Of a DNA stretch of 64,000 nt, positions 43,727 through 51,547 are shown piece by piece. This DNA is from JBGQOJ01 sp052119585 (GTDB lineage Bacteria; Pseudomonadota; Alphaproteobacteria; Rhodobacterales; Rhodobacteraceae), in the NCBI RefSeq assembly GCF_052119585.1, contig NZ_JBGQOJ010000017.1:5508-69507 (forward strand), read 5' to 3'. The position numbers and the translations under genes are program-made. Below the pieces are notes generated by a model, which was not told where the DNA came from, searched no databases, and saw only the letters and a program-made list of their open reading frames with translations. Position 1 is the stretch's first letter. Each line of letters begins with the position of its first letter.

Positions 43727-44773
43727 TTAGAAGCCTGCTTTGATCTTCTCAAAGGCCTCTGACTGACGCTCGCGCAGGCCCTCGGCCATGGGCAGCTGAG
43801 CCAGAACCGGTGTCGTCACAGTGCCAAGTCCGGCGGCGGTCAGTTCTTCTTCGGTCCGCTCGCCCATGGATTTGGCGTTCGAGTGGCCCCATCCCCCGTC
43901 CAGAAGCGGCTGGGTCGAGGACGGGTCAAGGAACGCGTTGATATAGTCGTAGGCCTTGTCCTCGCTTCCGTCACTGTCCTTGAGGTTGACATAGCCGCAG
44001 AGCCAGAGCGATGACCCTTCGGTCGCGTCACGCTGGAAGCCGATGGGAAACTCCATCTCTGTCATCGCCGGCAGCGTTTCGTTCCAGGCCCAGGCCACCA
44101 GAATTTCGCCCGAGGCGATCAGCTGGGACAATTCGCCGGGATCGGTCCAGTAGGTGCGAAGGTTCGGGTGAACCTCGCGCAGCCAGGCGGCGGCGGCGTT
44201 GAACTGCGCGTCGGTGGCCTGCGTCCAGTTGGTGGTTCCGGTGGCCAGATAGGCCAGGGCAAAGGCGTCGTCGACGTTGTCAGGCAGGGTCATCCGGCCT
44301 TCGTATTTCGGGTTCTTGAACACCTGAAGCGTCGCCACATCCTCGTCCGGCACCTCTTTGGTGTTGTAGGCGATCGCGGTCGAGCCGAAGTCGGTCGGAA
44401 TGAAATAGACATCGGAGGTGGTCGCCGCCACGTCGGTGCCTGTCAGGTTGGCGTCGAGATTGCCGTATTCCGGGATCTTGGAGGTGTCCCAGGGTTCCAG
44501 AATGCCGGATTCGGTCCATTTGTTCACCGAACCTGCGCAGACATGGCTGACATCGGCCTTGAAGCCAGAGCGCAGCTTCTGAAACGCCTCGTCCTCGTCG
44601 CCGAAAAATGCAAAGCGCGGGCTGGCGCCGTTTTTTTCGATGTATTTGCTGTGAAAGGCCGGATCTTCGAACCCGGAATAATCGAAGACCAGCAGATCCG
44701 CGTCTTGCGCGATTGCCGATCCCGCGACCGTCATCAAGGCCGCTGTGCCCAAAAACTTGGCAAACATCTTCAT
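43727..44773 (-). CDS. Polyamine-type ABC transporter binding protein
   Basis: A 348-residue periplasmic protein of the PotD/PotF type. The signal peptide is MKMFAKFLGTAALMTVAGSA followed by IAQ. The mature part has LLVFDYSGFEDP, GFKADVSHVCAG, YFIPTDFGSTAIAYN and TYWTDPGELSQLIASGEI, typical of spermidine/putrescine binding proteins. The start at 44773 has GGAGG about seven bases upstream; ATG 44779 sits directly on that site. No permease or ATPase gene is adjacent, so the rest of the transporter is elsewhere. A GntR regulator lies upstream on the same strand. Confidence 0.87.
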   Translation of the reverse strand: MKMFAKFLGTAALMTVAGSAIAQDADLLVFDYSGFEDPAFHSKYIEKNGASPRFAFFGDEDEAFQKLRSGFKADVSHVCAGSVNKWTESGILEPWDTSKIPEYGNLDANLTGTDVAATTSDVYFIPTDFGSTAIAYNTKEVPDEDVATLQVFKNPKYEGRMTLPDNVDDAFALAYLATGTTNWTQATDAQFNAAAAWLREVHPNLRTYWTDPGELSQLIASGEILVAWAWNETLPAMTEMEFPIGFQRDATEGSSLWLCGYVNLKDSDGSEDKAYDYINAFLDPSSTQPLLDGGWGHSNAKSMGERTEEELTAAGLGTVTTPVLAQLPMAEGLRERQSEAFEKIKAGF

Positions 44774-44883
44774 CCTCATCCCTCCAAGGTATAGAAATCT
44801 AACGTCAAACGCTATGAGACGAGTTTGCCCCCCGCAAGGACAAAACAAAAGGTGACGTAACGACACATTCGAAGAATCTATTG

Positions 44884-45621
44884 TTACGTTAATTGTTTGG
44901 CGGCGCGGCGGGCAAGCACATCGCGGCCAAGCTCTGTCGTGTAATCGGCAAGGTGCTGAAGCGCGCTGTCCACAGCCATTGCGTTGCGCGATTCCAGCGC
45001 ATCTGCCAGTGCGGTGTGCAGGTCCACGATGCGGGCGCGGCTGCGGGTGGTGAAGGTGATCATGTTCATCAGCGGCTGCATCGCCTCGACGGCCCCCGCC
45101 AGCTGATAGGACAGCACAGGGTTCCCCGCGCCATCGACAAGGGCGCGGTGCAGCGTGACGTCCGACGCACAAAAGCCTTCGTCGGACAGGCCGGGTTGCC
45201 CCTGACGGTGAATTTCGGCACGGATCGTGGCCAGATGATCGGCGGTGCGGCGTTGGGCCGACAAGGCGGCGCAGGCGCGTTCCAGTGTATAGCGGGCCTC
45301 GCAGGCGGTCTCGAAATCCACGTCGTTCATCGACAACAGCAGTGTCGAGGTGGTAATCTGCTGGCCGTAGGCGTCGGGGTAGGTCATTTTGTTGACAAAG
45401 GCGCCGCCTGTGGCTCCGCGCTGTGTGCGGATCAGGTTTTGGGCGGCAAGACGTTTCAGCGCCTCGCGGACGGTGGGGCGGGACACGCCGAAGTTCTCCG
45501 ACATCTCTGCCTCGGAGGGAAGGCGCGCATCGACAATCAGCCGCCCCTCGATGATTGCATCGCGGATCGCGGCTGCGATTTGCGCCGATAGATCCCGGTC
45601 GGAGGTCAGTTTGGTTTCCAT
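44884..45621 (-). CDS. GntR family regulator (FadR/FCD type)
   Basis: A 245-residue repressor-type regulator. A winged helix-turn-helix covers about residues 10-75 (RLPSEAEMSENFGVSRPTVREALKRLAAQ). The C-terminal all-helical FCD ligand domain includes ARYTLERACAALSAQR, DVTLHRALVDGAGNP and DLHTALADALES with metal-type His/Asp residues. It lies just upstream of the binding-protein gene and divergent from the DUF2182 gene. Two candidate operator copies lie before its start, suggesting autoregulation. The ligand is unknown; a polyamine or its breakdown product is a guess. Confidence 0.9.
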   Translation of the reverse strand: METKLTSDRDLSAQIAAAIRDAIIEGRLIVDARLPSEAEMSENFGVSRPTVREALKRLAAQNLIRTQRGATGGAFVNKMTYPDAYGQQITTSTLLLSMNDVDFETACEARYTLERACAALSAQRRTADHLATIRAEIHRQGQPGLSDEGFCASDVTLHRALVDGAGNPVLSYQLAGAVEAMQPLMNMITFTTRSRARIVDLHTALADALESRNAMAVDSALQHLADYTTELGRDVLARRAAKQLT

Positions 45622-45649
45622 CTACAGGTTGGTCCCGAGGTAAATTTCA

Positions 45650-45681
45650 TTTGTCAGACATTTAAAAGCATGCCAGACATA
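45650..45681. promoter_or_regulatory. Candidate GntR operator pair
   Basis: TGTCAGACA, a perfect palindrome, at 45652-45660 and TGCCAGACA at 45671-45679, 19 bases apart. They lie 30-60 bases upstream of the gntR start and before the preferred DUF2182 start. The shape TGTCnGACA is typical of FadR-subfamily sites. Confidence 0.45.
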
Positions 45682-45705
45682 TTGCTTAATGGATGTGGGG
45701 AAAGA

Positions 45706-46491
45706 ATGCACGCAGGTCAACGGATAAGAGCGATGGGCGCGCCGCATTGGCTGCTTGTGTTCGCCGTGATCCTTGGGGCCTGGGGGCTGCTATATGCGAT
45801 GTCCGTGCCCGCAGATTTGCGACGGGCGGGGGTGATCTATGGCCCTGATTTCTGGCTGGAGTTGTGCCGCGTCACGCCGGATGCTGCGGGGCTGGGGCGC
45901 CTGGCGATGATGTGGGCCGCGATGTCTGCCGCGATGATGGCGCCGACATTTCTGCCGGCGCTTGCCACCTATGACGACCTGACAGGCACCGGTGCCACAA
46001 ACCAGCGCGGATTTTTCGGGCTGCTGGCGGGGTATATGATTGTCTGGCTCGGGTTTTCGGGGCTGGTCGCGGGGCTGCAACTTTGGCTGTTTTCCATCGG
46101 TTGGCTGACGCCGCTGGGGCAAAGCACGGTGCCGCTGTTTTCCGCCGCATTGCTGGCGGGGGCGGGTGCCTACCAGTTTTCACCGATGAAAGAGGCCTGC
46201 CTTTCCAAGTGCCGCCAACCGATCACATTCTTCATGCAATACTGGAAACCCGAGCCATGGAACGCGCTCGGGTTGGGATTGCGCCTTGGGGCGCTGTGCC
46301 TTGGGTGCTGCTGGGCGCTGATGGTTCTGGCCTTTGTGGGGGGCACGATGAACCTGTTGTGGATGGGGTTGGCGACGGTCCTGATGGTGGCCGAAAAGAT
46401 GCCCGACATCGGCCGGTATATCACAAAACCGACTGGCGCGGCCCTGATCGTCGCCGCCTGTTGGGTCATAATGACAGCCGTCACCGGCTGA
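45706..46491 (+). CDS. DUF2182 membrane protein
   Basis: A 261-residue integral membrane protein with about seven hydrophobic segments. It has the DUF2182 signature WAAMSAAMMAPTFLPA, with a second block YQFSPMKEACLSKCRQP and RLGALCLGCCWALM. The Cys- and Met-rich pattern suggests metal binding, but the function is not established. The start at 45706 follows GGGGAAAG; ATG 45670 would place the start inside the candidate operator. The DUF1326 gene follows 18 bases later, a recurring partner. Confidence 0.85.
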   Translation: MHAGQRIRAMGAPHWLLVFAVILGAWGLLYAMSVPADLRRAGVIYGPDFWLELCRVTPDAAGLGRLAMMWAAMSAAMMAPTFLPALATYDDLTGTGATNQRGFFGLLAGYMIVWLGFSGLVAGLQLWLFSIGWLTPLGQSTVPLFSAALLAGAGAYQFSPMKEACLSKCRQPITFFMQYWKPEPWNALGLGLRLGALCLGCCWALMVLAFVGGTMNLLWMGLATVLMVAEKMPDIGRYITKPTGAALIVAACWVIMTAVTG

Positions 46492-46509
46492 ATTTCAAGG
46501 AGAGCAAGC

Positions 46510-47217
46510 ATGGCCGAGACCAAGACACGCGCACCGGCAGACCGGTTGAAAACAAACACGAAGCTGGACAGCCGCCACCCGGCCGCCCCGAAAAGTGACG
46601 CGGGGCTGACCCCTTGGGCGATCAAGGGAGAACTGATCCTGAACTGCAACTGCACGGTGTTCTGCCCCTGCGTTGTCAGTCTTGGAAAACATGCGCCGAC
46701 CGAAGGATATTGTCAGGCATGGGCCGGCATCCGGATCGACAGCGGCCAATACGGCGACGAAGACCTGTCGGGGTTGAACGTCGGGCTGGTGCTGGAAATT
46801 CCGGGCCTGATGGCGCGGGGAAACTGGAAGGCCGCAGCCTATATCGACGACCGCGCCAGCCATGCCGCCTACGAGGGGCTGATCAATATCTTCACCGGCA
46901 AGGCACGGGGCACGACCGGCCTGTTCAAGGTGCTGGTGTCAGAGTTTCTGGGGGCAGAGCGCGCGCCTGTGGTCTTTGAGACCGAGGGCAAAACCCGCCG
47001 CCTGATGGTCGGTAAGGTGATCCACGGCGAAGTGGTTCCCGTGGGCGGTGCCCGTAATGGCGAGGATATAGTGGTGACCAATACCCAATACTGGATGGGG
47101 CCGGATATTACCGTCGCCACCGCCACAAAGGGCCGCGTCCGCGCCCATGGCCGCGTTTGGGATTTTGACGGGCGCAGCGCCGAAATATGCCAGATCGACT
47201 GGCACGGACCGACATGA
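46510..47217 (+). CDS. DUF1326 protein
   Basis: A 235-residue soluble protein of the DUF1326 family. The diagnostic cysteine cluster is ILNCNCTVFCPCVVSLG, with another Cys in EGYCQAWAGIRID. This CNC-CPC arrangement suggests metal or redox chemistry, but no reaction is known to me. It lacks a clear signal peptide. It is sandwiched between DUF2182 and a DinB protein and overlaps the latter by 4 bases. Confidence 0.87.
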   Translation: MAETKTRAPADRLKTNTKLDSRHPAAPKSDAGLTPWAIKGELILNCNCTVFCPCVVSLGKHAPTEGYCQAWAGIRIDSGQYGDEDLSGLNVGLVLEIPGLMARGNWKAAAYIDDRASHAAYEGLINIFTGKARGTTGLFKVLVSEFLGAERAPVVFETEGKTRRLMVGKVIHGEVVPVGGARNGEDIVVTNTQYWMGPDITVATATKGRVRAHGRVWDFDGRSAEICQIDWHGPT

Positions 47218-47720
47218 TCACCCCAGAATATTGCCAAACGATGGCGCGTTATAATCGCTGGCAAAACAAAGGCTTGTTGAGCGCAGCTAATGTTCTGGAT
47301 GAAGCTGCGTTAACAAGGGATTGCGGCGCGTTCTTCGGCTCTGTTGCGGCGACCTTCAGTCATCTGATGTGGGGCGACCATCTGTGGATGTCGCGCTTTG
47401 ATGGCTGGGACGCGCCGCAGGTCGGGATTGCGGACAGTGTGCGCTATGTGCCGGACTGGGCCGACCTTCGGACCAGGCGCACAATCACCGACGCGCGGAT
47501 TGTCCGCTGGGCCGATGCGCTGCGCGCGGGCGACCTTGCGGGGGATATGACGTGGTTTTCCGGCGCGCTGAACCGCGAAGTCACGCGGCCAAAGGCGTTG
47601 CTGATCGCGCATTTCTTCAACCACCAGACGCATCATCGCGGCCAGATCCACGCGATGCTGACCGCCGCAGGGGCGACCCCGACGGATACGGATTTGTTCA
47701 TCATGCCAGAGGATGCTTGA
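47214..47720 (+). CDS. DinB-family metalloprotein
   Basis: A 168-residue four-helix protein of the DinB/YfiT-like family. Metal-ligand histidines are in ATFSHLMWGDHLW and FFNHQTHHRGQIHAML. Members bind divalent metal and some are thiol-dependent transferases; the substrate here is unknown. The start overlaps the DUF1326 stop (ATGA) and the stop abuts the dmdA ATG with no gap (TGA-ATG). Confidence 0.88.
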   Translation: MITPEYCQTMARYNRWQNKGLLSAANVLDEAALTRDCGAFFGSVAATFSHLMWGDHLWMSRFDGWDAPQVGIADSVRYVPDWADLRTRRTITDARIVRWADALRAGDLAGDMTWFSGALNREVTRPKALLIAHFFNHQTHHRGQIHAMLTAAGATPTDTDLFIMPEDA

Positions 47721-48824
47721 ATGGCTTTGATTTCTGCCTCTCGCCGCTTGCGCCGCACCCCGTTTTCCGACGGGGTCGAGGCTGCAGGTGTCAAAGGGTA
47801 TACCGTTTATAATCATATGCTTCTGCCGACGGTCTTTGCCTCTGTGCAAGAGGATTACAGGCATCTGAAAGACCATGTTCAGGTCTGGGATGTTGCCTGC
47901 GAACGGCAGATCGAGGTGCGCGGCCCCGATGCGGCGCGTCTGATGCAAATGCTGACGCCGCGCGATTTGCGGGGGATGCTGGCAGGGCAATGTTATTATT
48001 TGCCGATCGTCGATGAAACCGGCGGAATGCTGAACGATCCGGTGGCGGTGAAACTGTCGGAGGACCGGTACTGGATTTCGATTGCCGATAGTGATTTATT
48101 GTTTTGGGTCAAAGGTATAGCCTATGGTTATCGGCTGGATGTTCTGGTGGATGAACCCGATGTCTCGCCTTTGGGGGTTCAGGGGCCGAAGGCCGATGAT
48201 CTGATGGCGCGGGTCTTTGGCGAGGCTGTCCGCAAGGTGAAATTCTTCCGCTTCGGGCATTTCGACTTTCAGGGGCGCGATATGGTGATTGCCCGGTCCG
48301 GCTATTCAAAGCAGGGCGGATTCGAGATTTACGTCGAGGGCGGCGATATCGGCATGCCGCTGTGGAACGCGCTGTTCGAGGCGGGCCGGGATCTGGGCGT
48401 GCGGGCAGGCTGCCCCAATCTGATAGAGCGGATAGAGGGCGGGTTGTTGTCTTATGGCAATGACATGACCCGCGATAACACGCCACATGAGGCCGGTTTG
48501 GGCCGGTTCTGTTCGACACAGGTCGCCATTGGCTGCGTCGGGCGCGATGCCCTGCTGCGCGTCGCCAAGGAGGGGCCGGTCAAGCAGATCCGCCCGATCG
48601 CGATCCATGGCGATGCCGTTGCGCCCTGTGATAGGTCATGGCCCGTGGTCGCGGACGGCAAAACCGTGGGGCAGGTGACATCGGCCGCATGGTCGCCCGA
48701 TTTCGGGACGAATGTCGCAATAGGGATGGTCAAGATGACCCATTGGGACGCGGGAACAGAGGTGGTCGTGACCACGCCCGACGGGCCGCGCAGGGCAACC
48801 GTGCAGGAAAATTTCTGGATTTAG
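47721..48824 (+). CDS. dmdA: Dimethylsulfoniopropionate demethylase
   Basis: Transfers a methyl group from DMSP to tetrahydrofolate, giving methylmercaptopropionate, the first step of the demethylation route used by marine Roseobacters. The 367-residue GcvT-fold protein has the DmdA N-terminus SRRLRRTPFSDGVEAAGVKGYTVYN, HVQVWDVACERQ, LNDPVAVKL, SGYSKQGGFEIYVEGG and NLIERIEGGLLSYGNDMTRDNTP. These segments match DmdA better than generic aminomethyltransferases. It begins right after the DinB stop and is followed by acuI after 9 bases. Confidence 0.93.
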   Translation: MALISASRRLRRTPFSDGVEAAGVKGYTVYNHMLLPTVFASVQEDYRHLKDHVQVWDVACERQIEVRGPDAARLMQMLTPRDLRGMLAGQCYYLPIVDETGGMLNDPVAVKLSEDRYWISIADSDLLFWVKGIAYGYRLDVLVDEPDVSPLGVQGPKADDLMARVFGEAVRKVKFFRFGHFDFQGRDMVIARSGYSKQGGFEIYVEGGDIGMPLWNALFEAGRDLGVRAGCPNLIERIEGGLLSYGNDMTRDNTPHEAGLGRFCSTQVAIGCVGRDALLRVAKEGPVKQIRPIAIHGDAVAPCDRSWPVVADGKTVGQVTSAAWSPDFGTNVAIGMVKMTHWDAGTEVVVTTPDGPRRATVQENFWI

Positions 48825-48833
48825 GAGAGAGTG

Positions 48834-49826
48834 ATGACCTTTAACGCATTGATTGTCGACAAGGACGAGGACGGGAAAACCAGCGCCTCTGTCCAGCAGA
48901 TCACCTTGGCGGATCTGCCAGAGGCAGAGGTGACAGTGGCGGTTGACTACTCGACCGTCAATTACAAGGACGGTCTGTGCGTCGGGCCGGGCGGTGGCCT
49001 TGTGCGGGCCTATCCGCATGTGCCGGGCATCGATTTCGCCGGCACGGTCGAGACGTCATCGGATCCACGCTACAAGGCGGGCGACAAGGTTGTGCTGACG
49101 GGATGGCGCGTGGGCGAGGCGCATTGGGGCGGATACAGCCAGAAGGCGCGGGTCAAGGCGGACTGGCTGGTGCCGCTGCCCGGGGGGCTGACCACACGAC
49201 AGGCGATGGCTGTGGGCACGGCGGGCTTTACCGCGATGCTTGCGGTGATGGCGCTGGAGGATCACGGGCTGATACCGGGCCACGGCCCGGTTCTGGTAAC
49301 GGGGGCTGCGGGTGGCGTCGGATCGGTGGCGACGGCCATTCTGGCGCATCTGAGATACGAGGTTGCAGCGGTGACGGGGCGCCCCGAAACGGCGGAGTAT
49401 CTGACATCGCTGGGTGCGGCGCGGATCGTCGCCCGCGAAGAGCTGAACGAGACCGTCAAGCGCCCGCTTGAGGGCGAGACATGGGCGGGCTGTGTCGATG
49501 CGGTGGGGGGCGCCATGCTGGCGCGCGTGCTGGGGCAGATGAAATACGGAACCAGTGTCGCGGCCGTGGGGCTTGCGGGGGGGGCGGGTTTGCCCGCGAC
49601 GGTGATCCCGTTTTTGTTGCGCGGCGTGAACCTGTTGGGCATCGACAGCGTCCTGTGCCCCTATGCCAAGCGTCTGCGCGCCTGGGAACGGATCGCGAAA
49701 GACCTGCCGATGGACAAGCTGGAGGCCATGGTGCAACCCGCGACCCTGGCCGATCTGCCGCATCTGGGGGCCGACATTCTGAAAGGCCAGATCAAAGGGC
49801 GCGTTGTTGTCGACGTGAATGCCTGA
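48834..49826 (+). CDS. acuI: Acrylyl-CoA reductase
   Basis: A 330-residue zinc-independent alcohol dehydrogenase/quinone reductase-type enzyme that reduces acrylyl-CoA to propionyl-CoA with NADPH, detoxifying acrylate made from DMSP. Motifs are YSTVNYKDGLCVGPGGGLVR, HVPGIDFAGTV, GTAGFTAMLAV, VTGAAGGVGSVA (cofactor loop) and SVLCPYAKR. Adjacent dmdA makes AcuI the clear choice. The start at 48834 has GGAGAGAG upstream. Confidence 0.94.
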   Translation: MTFNALIVDKDEDGKTSASVQQITLADLPEAEVTVAVDYSTVNYKDGLCVGPGGGLVRAYPHVPGIDFAGTVETSSDPRYKAGDKVVLTGWRVGEAHWGGYSQKARVKADWLVPLPGGLTTRQAMAVGTAGFTAMLAVMALEDHGLIPGHGPVLVTGAAGGVGSVATAILAHLRYEVAAVTGRPETAEYLTSLGAARIVAREELNETVKRPLEGETWAGCVDAVGGAMLARVLGQMKYGTSVAAVGLAGGAGLPATVIPFLLRGVNLLGIDSVLCPYAKRLRAWERIAKDLPMDKLEAMVQPATLADLPHLGADILKGQIKGRVVVDVNA

Positions 49827-49844
49827 TCGGGGCTACCGGATTTT

Positions 49845-49868
49845 GGATATTTAAGGAACAAAGAAGCC
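49845..49868 (+). repeat. Dispersed GGATATTT..GAACAAAG element, copy 8
   Basis: GGATATTTAAGGAACAAAGA, 19 bases after the acuI stop, same direction. Confidence 0.6.
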
Positions 49869-50057
49869 GGAAATGGCCGCGGGCCGATGCGGGAACTCTG
49901 GCGGTTTTTATGCGCTGCGCCCGGTCGTCGGTGGCGGTGCCCTTGAAAAGAGCGTTTTGCGCCGCAGTTCAATGCATTGCATCTGCTGGGGGCAGGTGGG
50001 TGACTTGATCGCGGCGCTGGACCGCGTGTTGTGAAGATGCCTGGAGAAGGGATTGTT

Positions 50058-51473
50058 GTGGCTGGATTATCGCCCGTTTTGATGTGGTTCCGGCGCGATT
50101 TGCGTCTTTCGGACCATCCTGCGCTTGTGGCGGCTGTCGCGACGGGCAGGCCGGTTATTCCGGTGTTCATCCATGACGAGGTGGTGGAAAGCCACGGGGC
50201 GGCGCCGAAGTGGCGGCTTGGTCTTGGGGTGGCGGACTTTGCGCGCAGCCTTGAGGCGCTTGGCAGCCGGTTGATCCTGCGGCGCGGGCCTGCGTTGCAG
50301 GTCTTGCAGGCGCTGGTGGCCGAGACGGGCGCGGGGGCCGTCTATTGGTCGCGGCTGTATGATCCGGCGTCAAAGGCCCGCGATACGGGGGTGAAAGCCG
50401 CGCTGAAAGCGGCGGGGGTAGAGGCGCAGAGTTTCCACGGGCATCTGCTGTTCGAGCCATGGACGGTCGAGACGAAAACCGGTGGGTTCTACAAGGTCTA
50501 CACGCCGCTGTGGAACACGGTGAAAACCCGCGATGTGCCCGCGCCGATGACTGCGCCCAAGGCGCTGGCCGCGCCGGACATCTGGCCTGTCAGCGACGGT
50601 CTGGACGGCTGGCAGATGGGCCGCGCGATGCGGCGCGGGGCCGAGATTGTCGCGCAGCATGTGCATGTGGGGGAATTGGCCGCGCAGGACAGATTGGCGC
50701 TGTTTCTGGACGAACGTGTCGGGACTTACGTCAAGAACCGCGATCTGCCCTCGGTCAGGGGCACATCCGGCCTGTCGGAAAACCTGACCTATGGCGAGAT
50801 CAGCCCGCGCACCGCCTGGCATGGCGGGCAGAGGGCCTTGCATGAGGGCGACGCCGACGCAGAGGTGTTCCTGAAAGAGCTGGTCTGGCGCGAGTTTGCC
50901 TATCATCTGATGCACCACACGCCGCATATCCTGACCGACAACTGGCGGCCCGAATGGGCAGGGTTCCCGTGGCGCGGCGACAACACCCAGGCGCAGGCGT
51001 GGCGGCAGGGGCGCACAGGCGTAGAGTTCGTCGATGCCGCGATGCGCGAGATGTATGTGACCGGCTCGATGCACAACCGGGGCCGGATGATTGCGGCCTG
51101 CTATCTGACCAAGCATCTGATGACCGACTGGAAGGTCGGATTACAGTGGTTCGAGGACTGTCTGATCGACTGGGATCCGGCGGCGAACGCCATGGGGTGG
51201 CAATGGTCGGCGGGGTCCGGCCCGGATGCCGCGCCCTATTTCAGGGTGTTCAACCCCGACACCCAGTTGGACAAGTTCGACAAATCCCGCGCCTATGCAA
51301 AGGCCTGGATCGCCGAGGGCCAGAAAATTCCTTCTGCCACGGCACTGGACTATTTCAACGCGGTTCCTAAGTCGTGGGATCTGTCCGCCGCAGACAGATA
51401 CCCAAGCCCGATCGTTCCACTGGACGAAGGGCGCAAACGGGCGCTTGACGCCTATCAGAACCGCGGCTTCTAG
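50058..51473 (+). CDS. phrB: Deoxyribodipyrimidine photolyase
   Basis: A 471-residue light-dependent repair enzyme for cyclobutane pyrimidine dimers. The N-terminal antenna domain has LMWFRRDLRLSDHPAL. The FAD domain has GTSGLSENLTYGEISPR, LVWREFAYHLM, GSMHNRGRMIAACYLTKHLMTDWK and NAMGWQWSAGSGPDAAPYFRVFNP. The GTG at 50058 has GGAGAAGG eight bases upstream, so I prefer it to the ATG at 50031, which lacks a ribosome site. The 230 bases between acuI and this gene hold a repeat copy and nothing else I can support. Confidence 0.93.
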   Translation: MAGLSPVLMWFRRDLRLSDHPALVAAVATGRPVIPVFIHDEVVESHGAAPKWRLGLGVADFARSLEALGSRLILRRGPALQVLQALVAETGAGAVYWSRLYDPASKARDTGVKAALKAAGVEAQSFHGHLLFEPWTVETKTGGFYKVYTPLWNTVKTRDVPAPMTAPKALAAPDIWPVSDGLDGWQMGRAMRRGAEIVAQHVHVGELAAQDRLALFLDERVGTYVKNRDLPSVRGTSGLSENLTYGEISPRTAWHGGQRALHEGDADAEVFLKELVWREFAYHLMHHTPHILTDNWRPEWAGFPWRGDNTQAQAWRQGRTGVEFVDAAMREMYVTGSMHNRGRMIAACYLTKHLMTDWKVGLQWFEDCLIDWDPAANAMGWQWSAGSGPDAAPYFRVFNPDTQLDKFDKSRAYAKAWIAEGQKIPSATALDYFNAVPKSWDLSAADRYPSPIVPLDEGRKRALDAYQNRGF

Positions 51474-51547
51474 CCGGATAAATGAGCAAAGTCATTGTCT
51501 TGAGGGGATTTCTCCCTTTAGATTGTGACAGTATGCAGGGAGACGGG

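Noticed and set aside
49872..50033. 53-codon frame between acuI and phrB
   Set aside because: No ribosome site, odd composition, ends against phrB; no support.
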